Positions 10,241 to 22,510 of a stretch of 64,000 bases of DNA are shown here, in pieces. The DNA lies in NCBI RefSeq assembly GCF_014836715.1, contig NZ_JACSQI010000001.1, forward strand, positions 247,547 through 311,546, read 5' to 3'. The notes beneath the pieces are model-generated. The model was not told the DNA's origin and ran no database searches. It was given only the letters and a program-made list of their open reading frames with translations. Both the position numbers and the translations under genes were made by a program. This DNA is from Escherichia whittamii (GTDB lineage Bacteria > Pseudomonadota > Gammaproteobacteria > Enterobacterales > Enterobacteriaceae). Positions within the stretch are counted from its first letter, which is position 1. Each line of letters begins with the position of its first letter.

Positions 10241-10960
10241 TTACTCTTTATCGCCCAGCAGAACGGATTCCAGCGCGATTTTGATCATGTCGTTGAAGGT
10301 GGTCTGACGCTCTTCGGCAGTGGTCTGCTCGTGAGTGCGGATGTGGTCAGACACGGTGCAGATAGCCAGTGCTTTCGCACCAAATTCTGCTGCCACACCG
10401 TAGATACCAGCCGCTTCCATTTCCACGCCGAGGATGCCGTATTTTTCCATCACGTCGAACATTTCGCCGTCCGGAGAGTAGAACAGGTCAGCGGAGAACA
10501 GGTTACCAACGCGCGCATCAACGCCCAGCGCTTTAGCTGCGTCTACTGCGTTACGCACCATGTCGAAGTCAGCGATAGCTGCGAAGTCATGGTCTTTGAA
10601 GCGGATACGGTTAACTTTGGAATCGGTGCAGGCACCCATACCAATCACCACGTCACGCAGTTTTACGTGCGGCAGAACAGCGCCACAGGAACCAACGCGG
10701 ATGATTTTCTTCACGCCGAAATCGGTGATCAGTTCTTTGGTGTAAATGGAGCAGGACGGGATACCCATACCGTGGCCCATTACAGAAATTTTGCGGCCTT
10801 TGTAAGTACCGGTGAAGCCCAGCATACCGCGAACGTTGTTCACTTCACGGGCATCTTCAAGGAAAGTTTCAGCAATATACTTCGCACGCAGCGGGTCGCC
10901 TGGCATCAAAACTACGTCAGCGAAATCGCCCATTTCTGCATTAATGTGTGGGGTAGCCAT
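10241..10960 (-). CDS. deoD: Purine-nucleoside phosphorylase DeoD
   Basis: DeoD phosphorolyses purine (deoxy)ribonucleosides to base and (deoxy)ribose-1-phosphate. The 239-residue protein is the homohexameric PNP type, with [13 protein letters not shown] at the N-terminus and the active-site SDH (S..DHIRTHE, D204 region) near the C-terminus. The ATG at 10960 has AAGGAT upstream and gives the K-12 length. It is the last gene of the deoCABD operon, 56 bases after deoB. Confidence 0.97.
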   Translation of the reverse strand: MATPHINAEMGDFADVVLMPGDPLRAKYIAETFLEDAREVNNVRGMLGFTGTYKGRKISVMGHGMGIPSCSIYTKELITDFGVKKIIRVGSCGAVLPHVKLRDVVIGMGACTDSKVNRIRFKDHDFAAIADFDMVRNAVDAAKALGVDARVGNLFSADLFYSPDGEMFDVMEKYGILGVEMEAAGIYGVAAEFGAKALAICTVSDHIRTHEQTTAEERQTTFNDMIKIALESVLLGDKE

Positions 10961-11016
10961 CGTTTTATCCTTTTTGTGACATAACAAAGGCGGAGTCAAC
11001 GCTCCGCCCAAATCCA

Positions 11017-12261
<1,245 letters not shown>

Positions 12262-12291
12262 TCAAATTTAAATGATCAGATCAGTATACCG

Positions 12292-13614
12292 TTATTCACT
12301 GATACGACGATAGACAGTTGGTGTGCTTTCCGGCGCTTTATCGGCAAGTTTAATTGCCGCTTTCACCGCTTTCGCCGCTTCCTGCCAGCTGTTTTCGTCT
12401 TTCGCGTGGATAACCGCCAGCGGGCGCTGACCGTCAACCTGGTCGCCCAGACGCGCCATATCAGTGAAGCCGACGCTGTAATCGATGGTGTCAGATGCCT
12501 GACGGCGACCGCCGCCCATTGCCACCACTGCCATCCCCAACGCACGGGTATCCATTTCACTGACAAAACCTTCGGTATCAGCATAGACGGCTTTCGTCAG
12601 CATAGCTGTCGGCAGATACTTCGCGTAGTTCTCAACGAAGTCGGTCGGGCCTTTTTGTGCCGCTACCATACGACCAAAGACTTCTGCCGCTTTGCCGTTG
12701 TCCAGCACCGCCTGCAGTTTCGCGCGCGCTTCGGCGTCATCTTTCGCCAGTTTACCGGAGATAAGCATCTCCACGCACAGCGCCATCGTGACATCAAACA
12801 GACGTGGGTTACGATACTCACCTGTCAGGAACTGCACTGCTTCACGTACTTCAACCGCGTTACCGGCACTGGAGGCCAGCACCTGATTCATGTCGGTGAG
12901 CAGCGCAGTGGTGCGCACGCCAGCGCCGTTAGCCACGCCAACAATCGCTTCGGCAAGAGCTTCAGAGAGTTCGTAGGTCGGCATAAACGCGCCGCTACCC
13001 ACTTTCACGTCCATCACCAGCGCATCCAGACCTTCCGCCAGTTTTTTCGCCAGGATCGAGGCGGTGATCAGTGGGATGGAATCCACTGTCGCGGTAATGT
13101 CGCGGGTCGCGTAGAAACGTTTATCCGCCGGAGCCAGTGAGCTGGTCTGGCCGATAATCGCCACGCCAACATCTTTAATAATTTCGCGGAAACGGTTGTC
13201 ATCCGGGAAGATATCGAAGCCAGGGATGGATTCCAGTTTGTCGAGCGTACCGCCAGTATGACCGAGGCCGCGACCGGAGATCATCGGAATATAACCGCCG
13301 CAGGCAGCCACCATCGGCCCTAACATTAGCGACGTCACATCGCCGACGCCGCCGGTGGAGTGTTTATCAACAATCGGGCCATTCAGATGCAGGCTTTTCC
13401 AGTCGAGAACGGTTCCTGAATCTCGCATCGCCATGGTCAGCGAGACACGCTCCGGCATTGTCATATCGTGGAAGAAAATGGTCATCGCGAGGGCGGCAAT
13501 CTGCCCTTCTGAGATAGTGTTGTCGCGAATGCCGTTGATAAAGAAACGAATTTCTTCATCACTCAGCTCATGACCATCGCGTTTTTTACGAATAATTTCT
13601 TGTGCGAGAAACAA
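12292..13614 (-). CDS. deoA: Thymidine phosphorylase DeoA
   Basis: DeoA phosphorolyses thymidine and deoxyuridine to free base and deoxyribose-1-phosphate. It has 440 residues, the normal length. The glycosyltransferase-family signature for pyrimidine phosphorylases is visible at [17 protein letters not shown], and the phosphate-binding KHSTGGVGD near residue 84. The start codon is TTG at 13612-13614, preceded by GGAGG at good spacing. It is separated from deoC by a REP element. Confidence 0.97.
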   Translation of the reverse strand: MFLAQEIIRKKRDGHELSDEEIRFFINGIRDNTISEGQIAALAMTIFFHDMTMPERVSLTMAMRDSGTVLDWKSLHLNGPIVDKHSTGGVGDVTSLMLGPMVAACGGYIPMISGRGLGHTGGTLDKLESIPGFDIFPDDNRFREIIKDVGVAIIGQTSSLAPADKRFYATRDITATVDSIPLITASILAKKLAEGLDALVMDVKVGSGAFMPTYELSEALAEAIVGVANGAGVRTTALLTDMNQVLASSAGNAVEVREAVQFLTGEYRNPRLFDVTMALCVEMLISGKLAKDDAEARAKLQAVLDNGKAAEVFGRMVAAQKGPTDFVENYAKYLPTAMLTKAVYADTEGFVSEMDTRALGMAVVAMGGGRRQASDTIDYSVGFTDMARLGDQVDGQRPLAVIHAKDENSWQEAAKAVKAAIKLADKAPESTPTVYRRISE

Positions 13615-13647
13615 GGTAACCTCCCGTGGAAAAGAGTATGAGGCGGC

Positions 13648-13736
13648 TTTTGCCGGATGCGTCTACGCCTTATCAGGCCTACGGGTGATACGTATCGTAG
13701 GCCTGATAAGCGCAGCGCATCAGGCGCAAAGCATCT
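13648..13736. repeat. REP pair between deoC and deoA
   Basis: Two oppositely oriented REP units (GCCGGATGCGTC and GTAGGCCTGATAAGCGCAGCG types) lie in the 125-base deoC-deoA intergenic space. An intra-operon REP can change the stability of the upstream deoC message relative to deoA. Confidence 0.88.
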
Positions 13737-13739
13737 TAT

Positions 13740-14519
13740 TTAGTAGCTGCTGGCGCTCTTACCGTCGCCGTGGCCCAGCGCTTTCAGCAGGCTTGCCAGC
13801 AGGCTGGAAGCACCAAAGCGATAGTGACGCGCATCTGCCCAGTCAGCACCGAACAGTTCATCTGCAATCGCGAGATATTTCTGCGCATCTTCTGCAGTAC
13901 GTACGCCGCCCGCTGGTTTGAAACCAACGGTTTTTTCTACGCCCATATCACGGATGACTTCCATCATGATGCGCGCGCTTTCCGGCGTCGCGTTCACCGC
14001 GACTTTACCGGTAGAGGTTTTGATGAAATCAGCCCCTGCTTTGATGGAGATTTCAGACGCTTTGCGAATCAGCGCTTCATCTTTCAGTTCGCCGGTTTCG
14101 ATGATCACTTTCAGCAGAACGTTCGCTGCCGCGCAAGCCTCTTTACAGGCTTTCACCAGGTCAAAACCAACCTGCTCGTTACCCGCCATCAGCGCACGGT
14201 ACGGGAACACTACGTCAACTTCATCGGCACCGTAGGCGATTGCCGCACGGGTTTCGGCCAGCGCGATGTCGATGTCGTCGTTACCGTGAGGGAAGTTGGT
14301 TACCGTAGCAATACGGATTTCCGGAGTACCCTGCTCTTTCAGCGTTTTGCGAGCAATCGGGATAAAGCGAGGATAGATACAGATAGCGGCGGTATTGCCG
14401 ACCGGAGTTTTTGCCTGATGACACAGGGCGATCACTTTCTCGTCAGTGTCGTCGTCATTCAGGGTGGTCAGGTCCATCAATTTCAGTGCACGCAGGCTGC
14501 TTGCTTTCAGATCAGTCAT
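13740..14519 (-). CDS. deoC: Deoxyribose-phosphate aldolase DeoC
   Basis: DeoC cleaves 2-deoxyribose-5-phosphate to glyceraldehyde-3-phosphate and acetaldehyde. It is a 259-residue class I aldolase TIM barrel; the Schiff-base Lys is the K of DFIKTSTGK near residue 167, and the second Lys is in VGFKPAGG near 201. The ATG at 14519 is preceded by AGGAGAATG, the K-12 start. It is the first gene of the deo operon, with the P2 control region directly upstream. Confidence 0.97.
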   Translation of the reverse strand: MTDLKASSLRALKLMDLTTLNDDDTDEKVIALCHQAKTPVGNTAAICIYPRFIPIARKTLKEQGTPEIRIATVTNFPHGNDDIDIALAETRAAIAYGADEVDVVFPYRALMAGNEQVGFDLVKACKEACAAANVLLKVIIETGELKDEALIRKASEISIKAGADFIKTSTGKVAVNATPESARIMMEVIRDMGVEKTVGFKPAGGVRTAEDAQKYLAIADELFGADWADARHYRFGASSLLASLLKALGHGDGKSASSY

Positions 14520-14563
14520 TTCATTCTCCTGGCTTGTCGCCAATAAAATTCACCTTGCGAGTT

Positions 14564-14668
14564 TGTTAGTATTCTAACATCGACTCCGCAACACACTTCG
14601 ATATACATCACAATTAAGAAAATCTACTTACAAATTTGCATTACGGTAATGCGATCTGGTTCAAATAA
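14564..14668 (-). promoter_or_regulatory. deoP2 promoter with DeoR operator and two CRP sites
   Basis: The palindrome TGTTAGTATTCTAACA (14564-14579) is the DeoR operator at the deoP2 start site. Two CRP-like sites face the deo operon: TGTGATGTATATCGAAG (within 14592-14615) and TTTGAACCAGATCGCA (within 14647-14668). Their centres are about 33 and 86 bases upstream of the operator centre, close to the known -40 and -93 arrangement. In this system CytR binds between the two CRP dimers. The rest of the 257-base divergent region must hold the yjjI promoter, which I cannot place. Confidence 0.9.
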
Positions 14669-14776
14669 TTCACTTTCAAATGAATGCACCGGTGGTGACA
14701 AACGCATCAGGATCAAAGTGAACATCACGAAACTTCTTACAATGGCGCATCACCTTCGGCATAAAAGGAAAAGAAG

Positions 14777-16327
14777 ATGCCCACGTCTAATGAAAGCGCA
14801 CTGCAACAACGTTGCCAGCAAATTGTGACCAGTCCGGTACTTACCCCGGAGCAGAAACGCCATTTTCTGGCGCTGGAAGCAGAAAACAATCTGCCTTACC
14901 CGCAACTACCTGCCGAAGCCCGCCGCGCGCTGGATGAAGGCGTAATCTGCGATATGTTTGAAGGTCATGCGCCGTACAAACCGCGCTATGTCTTACCCGA
15001 TTACGCCCGTTTTCTGGCGAACGGTTCCGAATGGCTGGAGTTGGAAGGTGCCAAAGATCTTGATGACGCACTCTCTCTGCTAACCATTCTTTATCATCAT
15101 GTCCCTTCGGTAACATCGATGCCGGTCTACCTGGGGCAACTTGATGCGTTGTTGCAACCGTATGTTAGAATTCTAACACAAGACGAAATTGATATTCGAA
15201 TAAAACGTTTCTGGCGTTATCTCGACAGAACGCTGCCAGACGCCTTTATGCATGCTAATATCGGCCCGTCGGATTCCCCTGTCACTCGGGCGATATTACG
15301 CGCAGATGCAGAGCTGAAGCAGGTTTCGCCGAACCTGACCTTTATCTACGATCCCGAAATTACCCCTGATGCTCTGCTACTGGAAGTGGCAAAAAACATT
15401 TGTGAATGTAGCAAACCGCACATCGCCAATGGCCCGGTACATGATAAAATTTTCACAAAAGGGGGCTACGGGATCGTGAGCTGTTACAACTCACTGCCGC
15501 TGGCTGGCGGTGGTAGCACGTTGGTACGCCTTAACCTGAAAGCCATTGCCGAGCGCAGTGAGTCGCTGGATGACTTCTTTACGCGCACTCTACCGCACTA
15601 CTGCCAGCAGCAGATCGCCATCATCGATGCACGGTGTGAATTCCTCTATCAACAATCACACTTCTTTGAGAATAGCTTCCTGGTGAAAGAAGGGTTGATT
15701 GATCCTGAACGTTTTGTGCCGATGTTTGGCATGTACGGGCTGGCGGAAGCGGTTAACTTGCTGTGCGAGAAAGAAGGTATCGCCGCGCGCTACGGTAAAG
15801 AAGCCGCCGCGAATGAAGTCGGTTATCGCATCAGCGCACAACTGGCGGAGTTTGTCGCCAGTACGCCCGTGAAATATGGCTGGCAAAAACGTGCGATGTT
15901 ACACGCACAGTCGGGGATCAGTTCCGATATCGGCACTACGCCGGGCGCACGCTTGCCGTATGGCGATGAGCCAGATCCAATCACTCATCTGCAAACTGTC
16001 GCCCCGCATCATGCTTATTATTACTCCGGAATCAGCGACATCCTGACGCTCGACGAAACCATCAAGCGCAATCCGCAGGCGCTGGTACAGCTTTGCCTCG
16101 GTGCCTTTAAAGCCGGAATGCGTGAATTTACCGCCAACGTCAGCGGTAACGATCTGGTTCGCGTTACCGGTTATATGGTGCGTTTGTCGGATTTAGAAAA
16201 ATATCGTGCCGAAGGTTCACGTACCAACACTACGTGGCTGGGTGAAGAGGCTGCACGCAACACTCGTATTCTGGAACGCCAACCGCGCGTTATAAGCCAT
16301 GAACAGCAGATGCGCTTTAGTCAGTAA
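14777..16327 (+). CDS. yjjI: Glycyl-radical-enzyme-like protein YjjI (DUF3029)
   Basis: The 516-residue protein carries the C-terminal glycyl radical motif RVTGYM (glycine about residue 465) and a candidate active-site cysteine, C236 in [19 protein letters not shown]. Both features are required for glycyl radical catalysis. It is much shorter than pyruvate formate-lyase (about 760 residues), and its substrate is not established from the sequence. AAGGA precedes the ATG. It overlaps yjjW, its probable activating enzyme, by 29 bases and is divergent from the deo operon, so a link to deoxynucleoside breakdown products such as acetaldehyde is possible but only inferred. A DeoR operator lies inside the gene at 15163-15178. 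Confidence 0.93.
   Translation: MPTSNESALQQRCQQIVTSPVLTPEQKRHFLALEAENNLPYPQLPAEARRALDEGVICDMFEGHAPYKPRYVLPDYARFLANGSEWLELEGAKDLDDALSLLTILYHHVPSVTSMPVYLGQLDALLQPYVRILTQDEIDIRIKRFWRYLDRTLPDAFMHANIGPSDSPVTRAILRADAELKQVSPNLTFIYDPEITPDALLLEVAKNICECSKPHIANGPVHDKIFTKGGYGIVSCYNSLPLAGGGSTLVRLNLKAIAERSESLDDFFTRTLPHYCQQQIAIIDARCEFLYQQSHFFENSFLVKEGLIDPERFVPMFGMYGLAEAVNLLCEKEGIAARYGKEAAANEVGYRISAQLAEFVASTPVKYGWQKRAMLHAQSGISSDIGTTPGARLPYGDEPDPITHLQTVAPHHAYYYSGISDILTLDETIKRNPQALVQLCLGAFKAGMREFTANVSGNDLVRVTGYMVRLSDLEKYRAEGSRTNTTWLGEEAARNTRILERQPRVISHEQQMRFSQ
15163..15178. promoter_or_regulatory. DeoR operator of distal promoter deoP1, inside yjjI
   Basis: TGTTAGAATTCTAACA is a perfect 16-base DeoR palindrome located 599 bases from the deoP2 operator, within the yjjI coding sequence. 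The known deo control region has a distal P1 operator about 600 bases from P2, and DeoR loops DNA between them. The repression loop therefore covers the first quarter of yjjI. Confidence 0.9.
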
Positions 16328-17162
16328 GATTATCCCCTTCTCCTGCGTTGACGGGCCAGGCAGTCGTCTGGCTCTGTTTTTACAGGGCTGCAATCTGCGC
16401 TGCAAAAATTGCCACAATCCGTGGACGATGGGGCGCTGTAATGATTGCGGGGAATGCGTTCCGCAGTGTCCGCATCAGGCGTTGCAGGTTGTTGACGGCA
16501 AAGTGGCGTGGAGCGCGGCTGTCTGCGAGCAGTGTGATACCTGCCTGAAGATGTGTCCGCAACATGCCACGCCGATGGCGCAATCCATGAGCGTGGACGA
16601 AGTGCTTAGTCATGTCCGCAAAGCTGTGCTGTTTATTGAAGGGATAACGGTAAGCGGTGGCGAAGCCACGACGCAGCTGCCGTTTGTGGTGGCGCTGTTT
16701 ACTGCCATCAAACATGATCCGCAGCTGCGCCATCTCACCTGTCTGGTGGACAGTAACGGCATGTTGAGCGAAACCGGCTGGGAAAAATTACTCCCGGTGT
16801 GCGACGGCGCAATGCTCGATCTCAAAGCATGGGGTAGCACGTGTCATCAGCAATTAACCGGACGCGATAATCAACAGATTAAGCGCAGCATCTGTTTGCT
16901 TGCAGAGCGCGGCAAGCTGGCGGAACTGCGTTTGCTGGTGATCCCCGGCCAGGTGGATTATTTGCAACACATTGATGAGCTGGCAGCGTTTATCAAGGAG
17001 CTTGGTGATGTTCCGGTTCGCCTGAACGCGTTTCATGCCCACGGCGTGTATGGCGAAGCGCAAAGCTGGGCGAGTGCCACACCAGAAGATGTTGAGCAGG
17101 TGGCTAACGCGCTACGGGAGCGCGGGGTGAGCCGGTTAATATTCCCGGCGCTGTATCTGTGA
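16299..17162 (+). CDS. yjjW: Radical-SAM glycyl radical activating enzyme YjjW
   Basis: YjjW has 287 residues. The radical SAM motif CNLRCKNC (C-x3-C-x2-C, about residues 31-38) is followed by a two-cluster ferredoxin insert ([12 protein letters not shown] and [12 protein letters not shown]), the arrangement of GRE activases that bind three [4Fe-4S] clusters. The SAM-binding GG motif is in [11 protein letters not shown]. It should generate the glycyl radical on YjjI, whose 3' end it overlaps by 29 bases, so translation is probably coupled. No other GRE is encoded nearby. Confidence 0.94.
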   Translation: MNSRCALVSKIIPFSCVDGPGSRLALFLQGCNLRCKNCHNPWTMGRCNDCGECVPQCPHQALQVVDGKVAWSAAVCEQCDTCLKMCPQHATPMAQSMSVDEVLSHVRKAVLFIEGITVSGGEATTQLPFVVALFTAIKHDPQLRHLTCLVDSNGMLSETGWEKLLPVCDGAMLDLKAWGSTCHQQLTGRDNQQIKRSICLLAERGKLAELRLLVIPGQVDYLQHIDELAAFIKELGDVPVRLNAFHAHGVYGEAQSWASATPEDVEQVANALRERGVSRLIFPALYL

Positions 17163-17563
<401 letters not shown>

Positions 17564-17574
<11 letters not shown>

Positions 17575-18343
17575 TAAACACTGCATACGTGTTATTAAGC
17601 AACACGTCGGCAATCTCATCCGCTGGTTCCGGGCGTAACTCACAAAGCACGGTAAACACACGGGCGACCTGTTCCGGGCGATTAGGTTGCCCCTGAAAAC
17701 CATTTAGCGGCATATCCGGCGCGTCGGTTTCCAGCAGCAACGACCCCAGCGGCAACTTCGCTATCACATCGCGGGTTTTACTGGCGCGCGGATAAGTGAT
17801 GGTGCCGCCTACGCCAATTTTGTAGCCCAGTTGCACAAACCGTTCGGCCTGTTGCTGGCTACCAGAAAAACCGTGGACAACGCCAGTGCGCGGCAAATCG
17901 TGGCGCTTAAGATGCATCGCCAGCTTGTCATGCGTGCGCCGTGAATGGAGGATCACCGGCAGATCGTAGCGTTTCGCCAGCTTCAGTTGTTCGTCGAGCA
18001 ACCACTGCTGCCTCTCAAACTGTGGATCTTCGCCAAAGAGATCAAGACCGATCTCCCCCACCGCCACCACTTTCGGCGAACGCCTTTCCAGCGCCTGCTG
18101 TAACTGATCCAGCGATGCATCGGTGTGTATTCCCATCATCCCCGGATGCAACCCTAACGCGGCATACAGTGGCTGATAATTTTCCGCCAGCGCCAACACG
18201 CGGGCAAAATTTGCCGCCTCGGTTGCCGGAACAATGATCTTGCCTACGCCCGCTTGTGCCGCGCGTTGCAGGCTGGCCTCTTCATCACCACTAAAAGGCG
18301 GAAAATCAAAATGGCAGTGGGTGTCGATAAAACGGCAAATCAA
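17564..18343 (-). CDS. yjjV: TatD-family metal-dependent hydrolase YjjV
   Basis: A 259-residue TatD-type DNase family protein. The metal ligands are in FIDTHCHFD at the N-terminus (HxH), a Glu in AVGEIGLD, and His residues in LHSRR and VHGFSG, with the ETDAP motif near the C-terminus. The substrate is not known. The start is TTG at 18341-18343, overlapping the yjjU stop as TTGA, so the two are translationally coupled. The extreme C-terminus (YAVFSVL) differs from K-12 because the stop lies in a REP unit. Confidence 0.92.
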
Positions 18344-19413
18344 GCCAGATCCTCATTGTTAAATGTCGGGTCATTCGCCTGCGGCGCGTCGAGCACTTCG
18401 GTAACCAGCGTATCGTTGGCGACTGGCGCAGGCGGAATGACGATCGACTCCGGTGTCACCACTGGCACCAGATGGCGGGTAAGCGGCGCTTTTTCAGTTA
18501 ATAGCTTACCAACCGTGGCGAGGAAATAACGCCCACATAAACGCCCAAGTTTATAGTCTTCGCGCAGCGCCGGAATCCGACTGCCGAGCGCGATACTATG
18601 CAACGGTTTCGGCGGATAAATTTCGAATATCCGCAGCTTGCCCGGTGGTTTCTCAATAAATTGCTGGATGTCACGATAGCTGGTTTCATGATGCTGTACC
18701 AGATTGACCAGCGGTTGCAGGCTACTGTCACCCAGCCAGCGTTCCATACGTTTAAACCACTGCGGCGTATAGTACATTTGCGACGGTACGGTGCGGATCA
18801 CCACCAGTGTTTTCGCCCCCTGCCTTGCCGCCTCTTTAACCGGAATCGCATCACTGATCCCGCCATCCAGGTAGTTAATGCCTTCCAGCGACACTCCACT
18901 ACGATAAAAGCCAGGTATCGCACTGGAGGCGCGAATCACATCCAGCCAGTTTTGTTTGGTCGGTAAAAAGTAATTCGGCGCATAGTCGTCCTCACGACAG
19001 GCACACATATAAAACGACTTGCCGCTATCAAACAGCCGCGCGGCAGTATCCATCTGCAACGGCATCTGGCTTGCGGTCGCCTCCACCAGCCAGTCGAGAT
19101 CGATAAGATTTCCTCCACGGACAAAGCGCAATGGATCGAAAAATTCGCGTTTTGTGGTATAGCGCATGATGACTTTGCGCGCGTAACCGGGCTGATTACA
19201 AATATACGCCGAAAGGTTCTGCGCCCCGGCAGATGTGCCAAGATAAAGATCGAACGGGTTAAACTGCGCGCGCATAAACTCATCCAGCACGCCCGCTGTG
19301 AAAATTCCACGCTGCCCGCCGCCTTCGCACACCAGAGCAGTTCGTCCAGGCTGGAACGGCCTTAGCGACAACGGCGCAATATTACCAAGCGTTACAGGTA
19401 TTCGCTGCCCCAC
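18340..19413 (-). CDS. yjjU: Patatin-like phospholipase family protein YjjU
   Basis: YjjU has 357 residues with the patatin signature: oxyanion loop CEGGGQRGIFTAG, nucleophile elbow GTSAG and the catalytic Asp in LDGGISDAIPV. It should be a cytoplasmic or membrane-associated acyl hydrolase; the substrate is unknown. I chose the GTG at 19413 because AGGAAGG lies before it and it gives the K-12 length; the TTG at 19449 is unsupported. A terminator at 19482-19506 separates it from ytjA, and it is coupled to yjjV. Confidence 0.91.
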   Translation of the reverse strand: MGQRIPVTLGNIAPLSLRPFQPGRTALVCEGGGQRGIFTAGVLDEFMRAQFNPFDLYLGTSAGAQNLSAYICNQPGYARKVIMRYTTKREFFDPLRFVRGGNLIDLDWLVEATASQMPLQMDTAARLFDSGKSFYMCACREDDYAPNYFLPTKQNWLDVIRASSAIPGFYRSGVSLEGINYLDGGISDAIPVKEAARQGAKTLVVIRTVPSQMYYTPQWFKRMERWLGDSSLQPLVNLVQHHETSYRDIQQFIEKPPGKLRIFEIYPPKPLHSIALGSRIPALREDYKLGRLCGRYFLATVGKLLTEKAPLTRHLVPVVTPESIVIPPAPVANDTLVTEVLDAPQANDPTFNNEDLA

Positions 19414-19481
19414 CTCTGCCTTCCTGTTTTTGTTGTGAAAGACTGACAAAGTAACGCAATTTATTATTCGCTAAAACCGCA

Positions 19482-19506
19482 AAAGCCAGTCCGCTGGACT
19501 GGCTTT
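19482..19506 (-). terminator. Terminator between ytjA and yjjU
   Basis: An 11-base-pair hairpin, AAAGCCAGTCC (19482-19492) with GGACTGGCTTT (19496-19506), is followed on the minus strand by a short T-rich tract. It lies downstream of ytjA. Confidence 0.75.
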
Positions 19507-19534
19507 GTATAAAATTTTCTTAATGGTTTGAAAT

Positions 19535-19696
19535 CTAGGGTCGTTTTCGGCCCATAAACAAACTCACCAGGAACAGAATAATCCCGACGACAAAGACAAT
19601 TTTTGCTGCGCCCGCAGCTGTACCGGCCAGACCACCAAACCCAAGTGCGGCGGCGATTAACGCGATAACCAGAAATATGATGCCCCAACGAAACAT
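19535..19696 (-). CDS. ytjA: Small membrane protein YtjA (UPF0391)
   Basis: A 53-residue hydrophobic protein with two predicted membrane segments ([20 protein letters not shown] and [18 protein letters not shown]) and a positive C-terminus, GRKRP. The ATG at 19696 has AGGAGAC upstream; the reading frame extends 10 codons further but without a ribosome binding site. Its function is unknown. It lies just downstream of osmY but has a separate position behind the osmY terminator. Confidence 0.9.
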
Positions 19697-19785
19697 AAGC
19701 GTCTCCTTTACCATAGTTAATGTCACCGCTTGATATGAGCGTGAAAATCACTCAATGCGATATTTTTAGTGTGGTGCACATCGCG

Positions 19786-19807
19786 CCTCCCGACAAAGTT
19801 CGGGAGG
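19786..19807 (-). terminator. Probable terminator after osmY
   Basis: CCTCCCG (19786-19792) pairs with CGGGAGG (19801-19807), 15 bases past the osmY stop. No strong T tract follows on the minus strand, so the call rests mainly on position. Confidence 0.6.
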
Positions 19808-19822
19808 ACGAATTACGACGAA

Positions 19823-20428
19823 TTACTTAGTTTTCAGATCATTTTTAACGCTTTTCACACCATCTACCGCTTTGGCGATACTTTCAGCACGGTCGCTCTG
19901 TGCCTGAGAATCTACGGTTCCGGAGAGCTGAACCACGCCGTCGGTGGTTTCAACTTTCACATGACGGGAAGGGACGATGTCGTCCGCCAGCAGTTTGGCT
20001 TTGATTTCACTGGTGGTGGCGGTATCACCCGCATAGCCCTTCACAGAGCCTTCTTTAGCGTCGCGAACGTGCAATTTGTCGCTGACGGAGGTCACGCCTT
20101 CAACACCTTTCGCCACTTTCACTGCCTCTTCGGCCTGGGCCTGGCTTTCAACGAAACCGCTCAGGGTCACGACTTTTTGATCGGTTTTGACAGAAATATC
20201 GGTGCTCTTGATATTGTCATGATCCACCAGGGCCGCCTTCACTTTCGCGGTGATAGCGCTGTCATCCATGAAATTACCGACTTTATTCATAGAGCTATCG
20301 ACTTTTTGCCCTGCGCTTTCATTGGTAGTTTGTGCGTTGTTTTCCGCGTAGGCAGAACCTGTCGCTACAGCAGAAGTCAACATTACAGCCAGCAGAGTTT
20401 TCGAAATCTTCAGTCTTGTCATAGTCAT
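19823..20428 (-). CDS. osmY: Hyperosmotically inducible periplasmic protein OsmY
   Basis: A 201-residue periplasmic protein induced by osmotic stress and stationary phase under RpoS. It has a signal peptide ending at about residue 28 (SAYA-EN) and two BON domains (about 55-123 and 134-201), each with the V-L-x-G-x-V pattern. It acts as a periplasmic chaperone-like protein. The ATG at 20428 has AGGAA upstream; the longer frame has no such site. A long leader separates it from its promoter. Confidence 0.96.
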
Positions 20429-20671
20429 CGATTTATTCCTGTATGTTTGCTCGTAATTTGAGCCAGGCAACACGAGGTTGCATTGCTGAATAGGGAGAGT
20501 CTTCACCCTCTACAGAAGTCAATGGCCGTCATCACAAAAGCGATGAGTGATGAATAACGACCATTACAGCCTCTGAATCAGTTATTAATATCAATCGGAT
20601 GACAGGTAACGGTTTTAAATACTGATATCTACGCATTGATCGGTATTTAAAGCCGTCATAAATGTCATCAC

Positions 20672-20690
20672 TTTGTTAAATATAGATCAC
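20672..20690 (-). promoter_or_regulatory. osmY promoter region (sigma-S type -10)
   Basis: On the minus strand TGTGATCTATATTTAACAAAG carries a CTATATTT extended -10-like element at 20678-20685, about 250 bases upstream of the osmY ATG. This matches the known long osmY leader of roughly 240 bases. A CRP-like TGTGA half-site adjoins it. The rest of 20429-20794 is AT-rich leader and promoter DNA with no gene seen. Confidence 0.65.
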
Positions 20691-20794
20691 AATTTTGAAA
20701 CCGCTCGCCGCATCGCCTAAAAAACAAGCAAACATAAGCAAAAGCGAATGTTTTAAGAACATTCCGCAAGCGGCTAATAAGGAAGGGAAATTGA

Positions 20795-20820
20795 CAGGGC
20801 GCGGCGGTTGCCGCGCCCTG
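20795..20820 (-). terminator. Strong terminator of prfC
   Basis: An 11-base-pair GC-rich hairpin, CAGGGCGCGGC (20795-20805) with GCCGCGCCCTG (20810-20820), begins 10 bases past the prfC stop and is followed on the minus strand by TCAATTT. Confidence 0.85.
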
Positions 20821-20830
20821 GAGGCAAGAA

Positions 20831-22420
20831 TTAATGTTCGCGGGTCTGGTGGAACTGAACGTCCGGATAACGTTCCTGCGCCAGGCGCAGGTTAACCATG
20901 CTAGTGGCAATGTAAGCGAGGTTGTCGCCGCCATCCAGCGCCAGTTGGCTTTCGTTCTTACGCTTGAACTCTTCGAATTTCTTCGCATCCGCACATTCTA
21001 CCCAGCGGGCAGTAGCGACGTTGACCGACTCATACACCGCTTCGACGTTGTATTCGCTCTTCAGGCGCGATACCACCACATCGAACTGCAGCACACCAAC
21101 CGCGCCGACGATCAGGTCGTTGTTGGAAATCGGACGGAACACCTGCACCGCGCCCTCTTCGGAAAGCTGTACCAGCCCTTTGAGCAACTGTTTTTGCTTC
21201 AGCGGATCTTTCAGGCGGATACGACGGAACAGTTCCGGCGCGAAGTTCGGAATACCGGTGAACTTCATCATCTCGCCCTGGGTAAAGGTGTCGCCAATCT
21301 GAATGGTGCCGTGGTTGTGCAGACCGAGGATATCGCCCGGATACGCTTCTTCCACATGAGAACGGTCGCCCGCCATAAAGGTCAGCGCGTCGGAGATCAC
21401 CACATCTTTCGCGGTACGCACCTGGCGCAGCTTCATGCCTTTTTCATATTTACCGGATACCACACGCATAAACGCCACGCGGTCACGGTGTTTCGGGTCC
21501 ATGTTGGCCTGAATTTTAAATACGAAGCCGGTAAATTTGTCTTCGCTCGCTTCTACGGTACGGGTATCAGTCTGACGCGGCATCGGCGCAGGCGCCCACT
21601 CCACCAGGCCATCCAGCATATGATCGACGCCGAAGTTACCCAGCGCAGTACCAAAGAACACCGGAGTGATTTCGCCCGCAAGGAACAGCTCTTTGTCGAA
21701 CTCGTTAGACGCGCCTTTCACCAGTTCCAGTTCGTCACGCAGTTGCTGCGCCAGATCTTCACCAACAGCAGCGTCGAGATCCGGGTTATTCAGCCCTTTA
21801 ACAATGCGTACTTCCTGAATGGTGTGGCCTTGCCCGCTCTGATAGAGATAGGTTTCATCTTTATAAAGATGGTAAACGCCTTTAAACAGCTTGCCGCAGC
21901 CAATCGGCCAGGTGATCGGCGCACAACCGATTTTCAGCTCGTTTTCAACTTCATCGAGCAGTTCCATCGGGTCGCGGATATCACGGTCAAGTTTGTTCAT
22001 GAAGGTGAGGATCGGCGTATCGCGCAGACGGGTAACTTCCATCAGCTTGCGGGTACGGTCTTCTACACCTTTTGCGGCGTCGATGACCATCAGGCAGCAG
22101 TCCACCGCGGTCAGGGTACGGTAGGTATCTTCCGAGAAGTCTTCGTGCCCCGGGGTGTCGAGCAGGTTAACCAGGCACTCGTGATACGGAAACTGCATCA
22201 CTGACGTGGTAATGGAGATCCCACGCTGCTTTTCCATCTCCATCCAGTCCGACTTGGCGTGTTGGTTAGAGCCACGGCCTTTTACTGTACCGGCGGTCTG
22301 GATAGCCTGTCCGAACAGCAGCACCTTCTCGGTGATGGTGGTTTTACCGGCGTCCGGGTGAGAAATAATAGCAAAGGTGCGGCGCTTCGCCACCTCTTGC
22401 AAATAAGGAGACAACGTCAT
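20831..22420 (-). CDS. prfC: Peptide chain release factor 3 (RF3)
   Basis: RF3 is a ribosomal GTPase that recycles RF1 and RF2 after peptide release. It has 529 residues. The G domain shows G1 SHPDAGKTT (about 21-29), G2 with RGISITTS, G3 DTPGH and G4 NKLD, followed by the EF-G-like domain II and a C-terminal domain. The ATG at 22420 gives the standard length; the in-frame ATG at 22447 would add 9 residues with no better ribosome binding site. It is the last gene of the holD-rimI-yjjG-prfC cluster. Confidence 0.97.
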   Translation of the reverse strand: MTLSPYLQEVAKRRTFAIISHPDAGKTTITEKVLLFGQAIQTAGTVKGRGSNQHAKSDWMEMEKQRGISITTSVMQFPYHECLVNLLDTPGHEDFSEDTYRTLTAVDCCLMVIDAAKGVEDRTRKLMEVTRLRDTPILTFMNKLDRDIRDPMELLDEVENELKIGCAPITWPIGCGKLFKGVYHLYKDETYLYQSGQGHTIQEVRIVKGLNNPDLDAAVGEDLAQQLRDELELVKGASNEFDKELFLAGEITPVFFGTALGNFGVDHMLDGLVEWAPAPMPRQTDTRTVEASEDKFTGFVFKIQANMDPKHRDRVAFMRVVSGKYEKGMKLRQVRTAKDVVISDALTFMAGDRSHVEEAYPGDILGLHNHGTIQIGDTFTQGEMMKFTGIPNFAPELFRRIRLKDPLKQKQLLKGLVQLSEEGAVQVFRPISNNDLIVGAVGVLQFDVVVSRLKSEYNVEAVYESVNVATARWVECADAKKFEEFKRKNESQLALDGGDNLAYIATSMVNLRLAQERYPDVQFHQTREH

Positions 22421-22510
22421 AATTCTTTCTTCTTGAGTAAGCGGCATCGCGCCGCGCTTGTTGAAAACGAAAAATTGCGGCTATTTTACCCATCAATGGG
22501 GGGGAGGCAA

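Noticed and set aside
20834-22204. A 456-codon open frame opposite prfC
   Set aside because: It mirrors the codon use of prfC, shows no recognisable domain and has no promoter or start signal.
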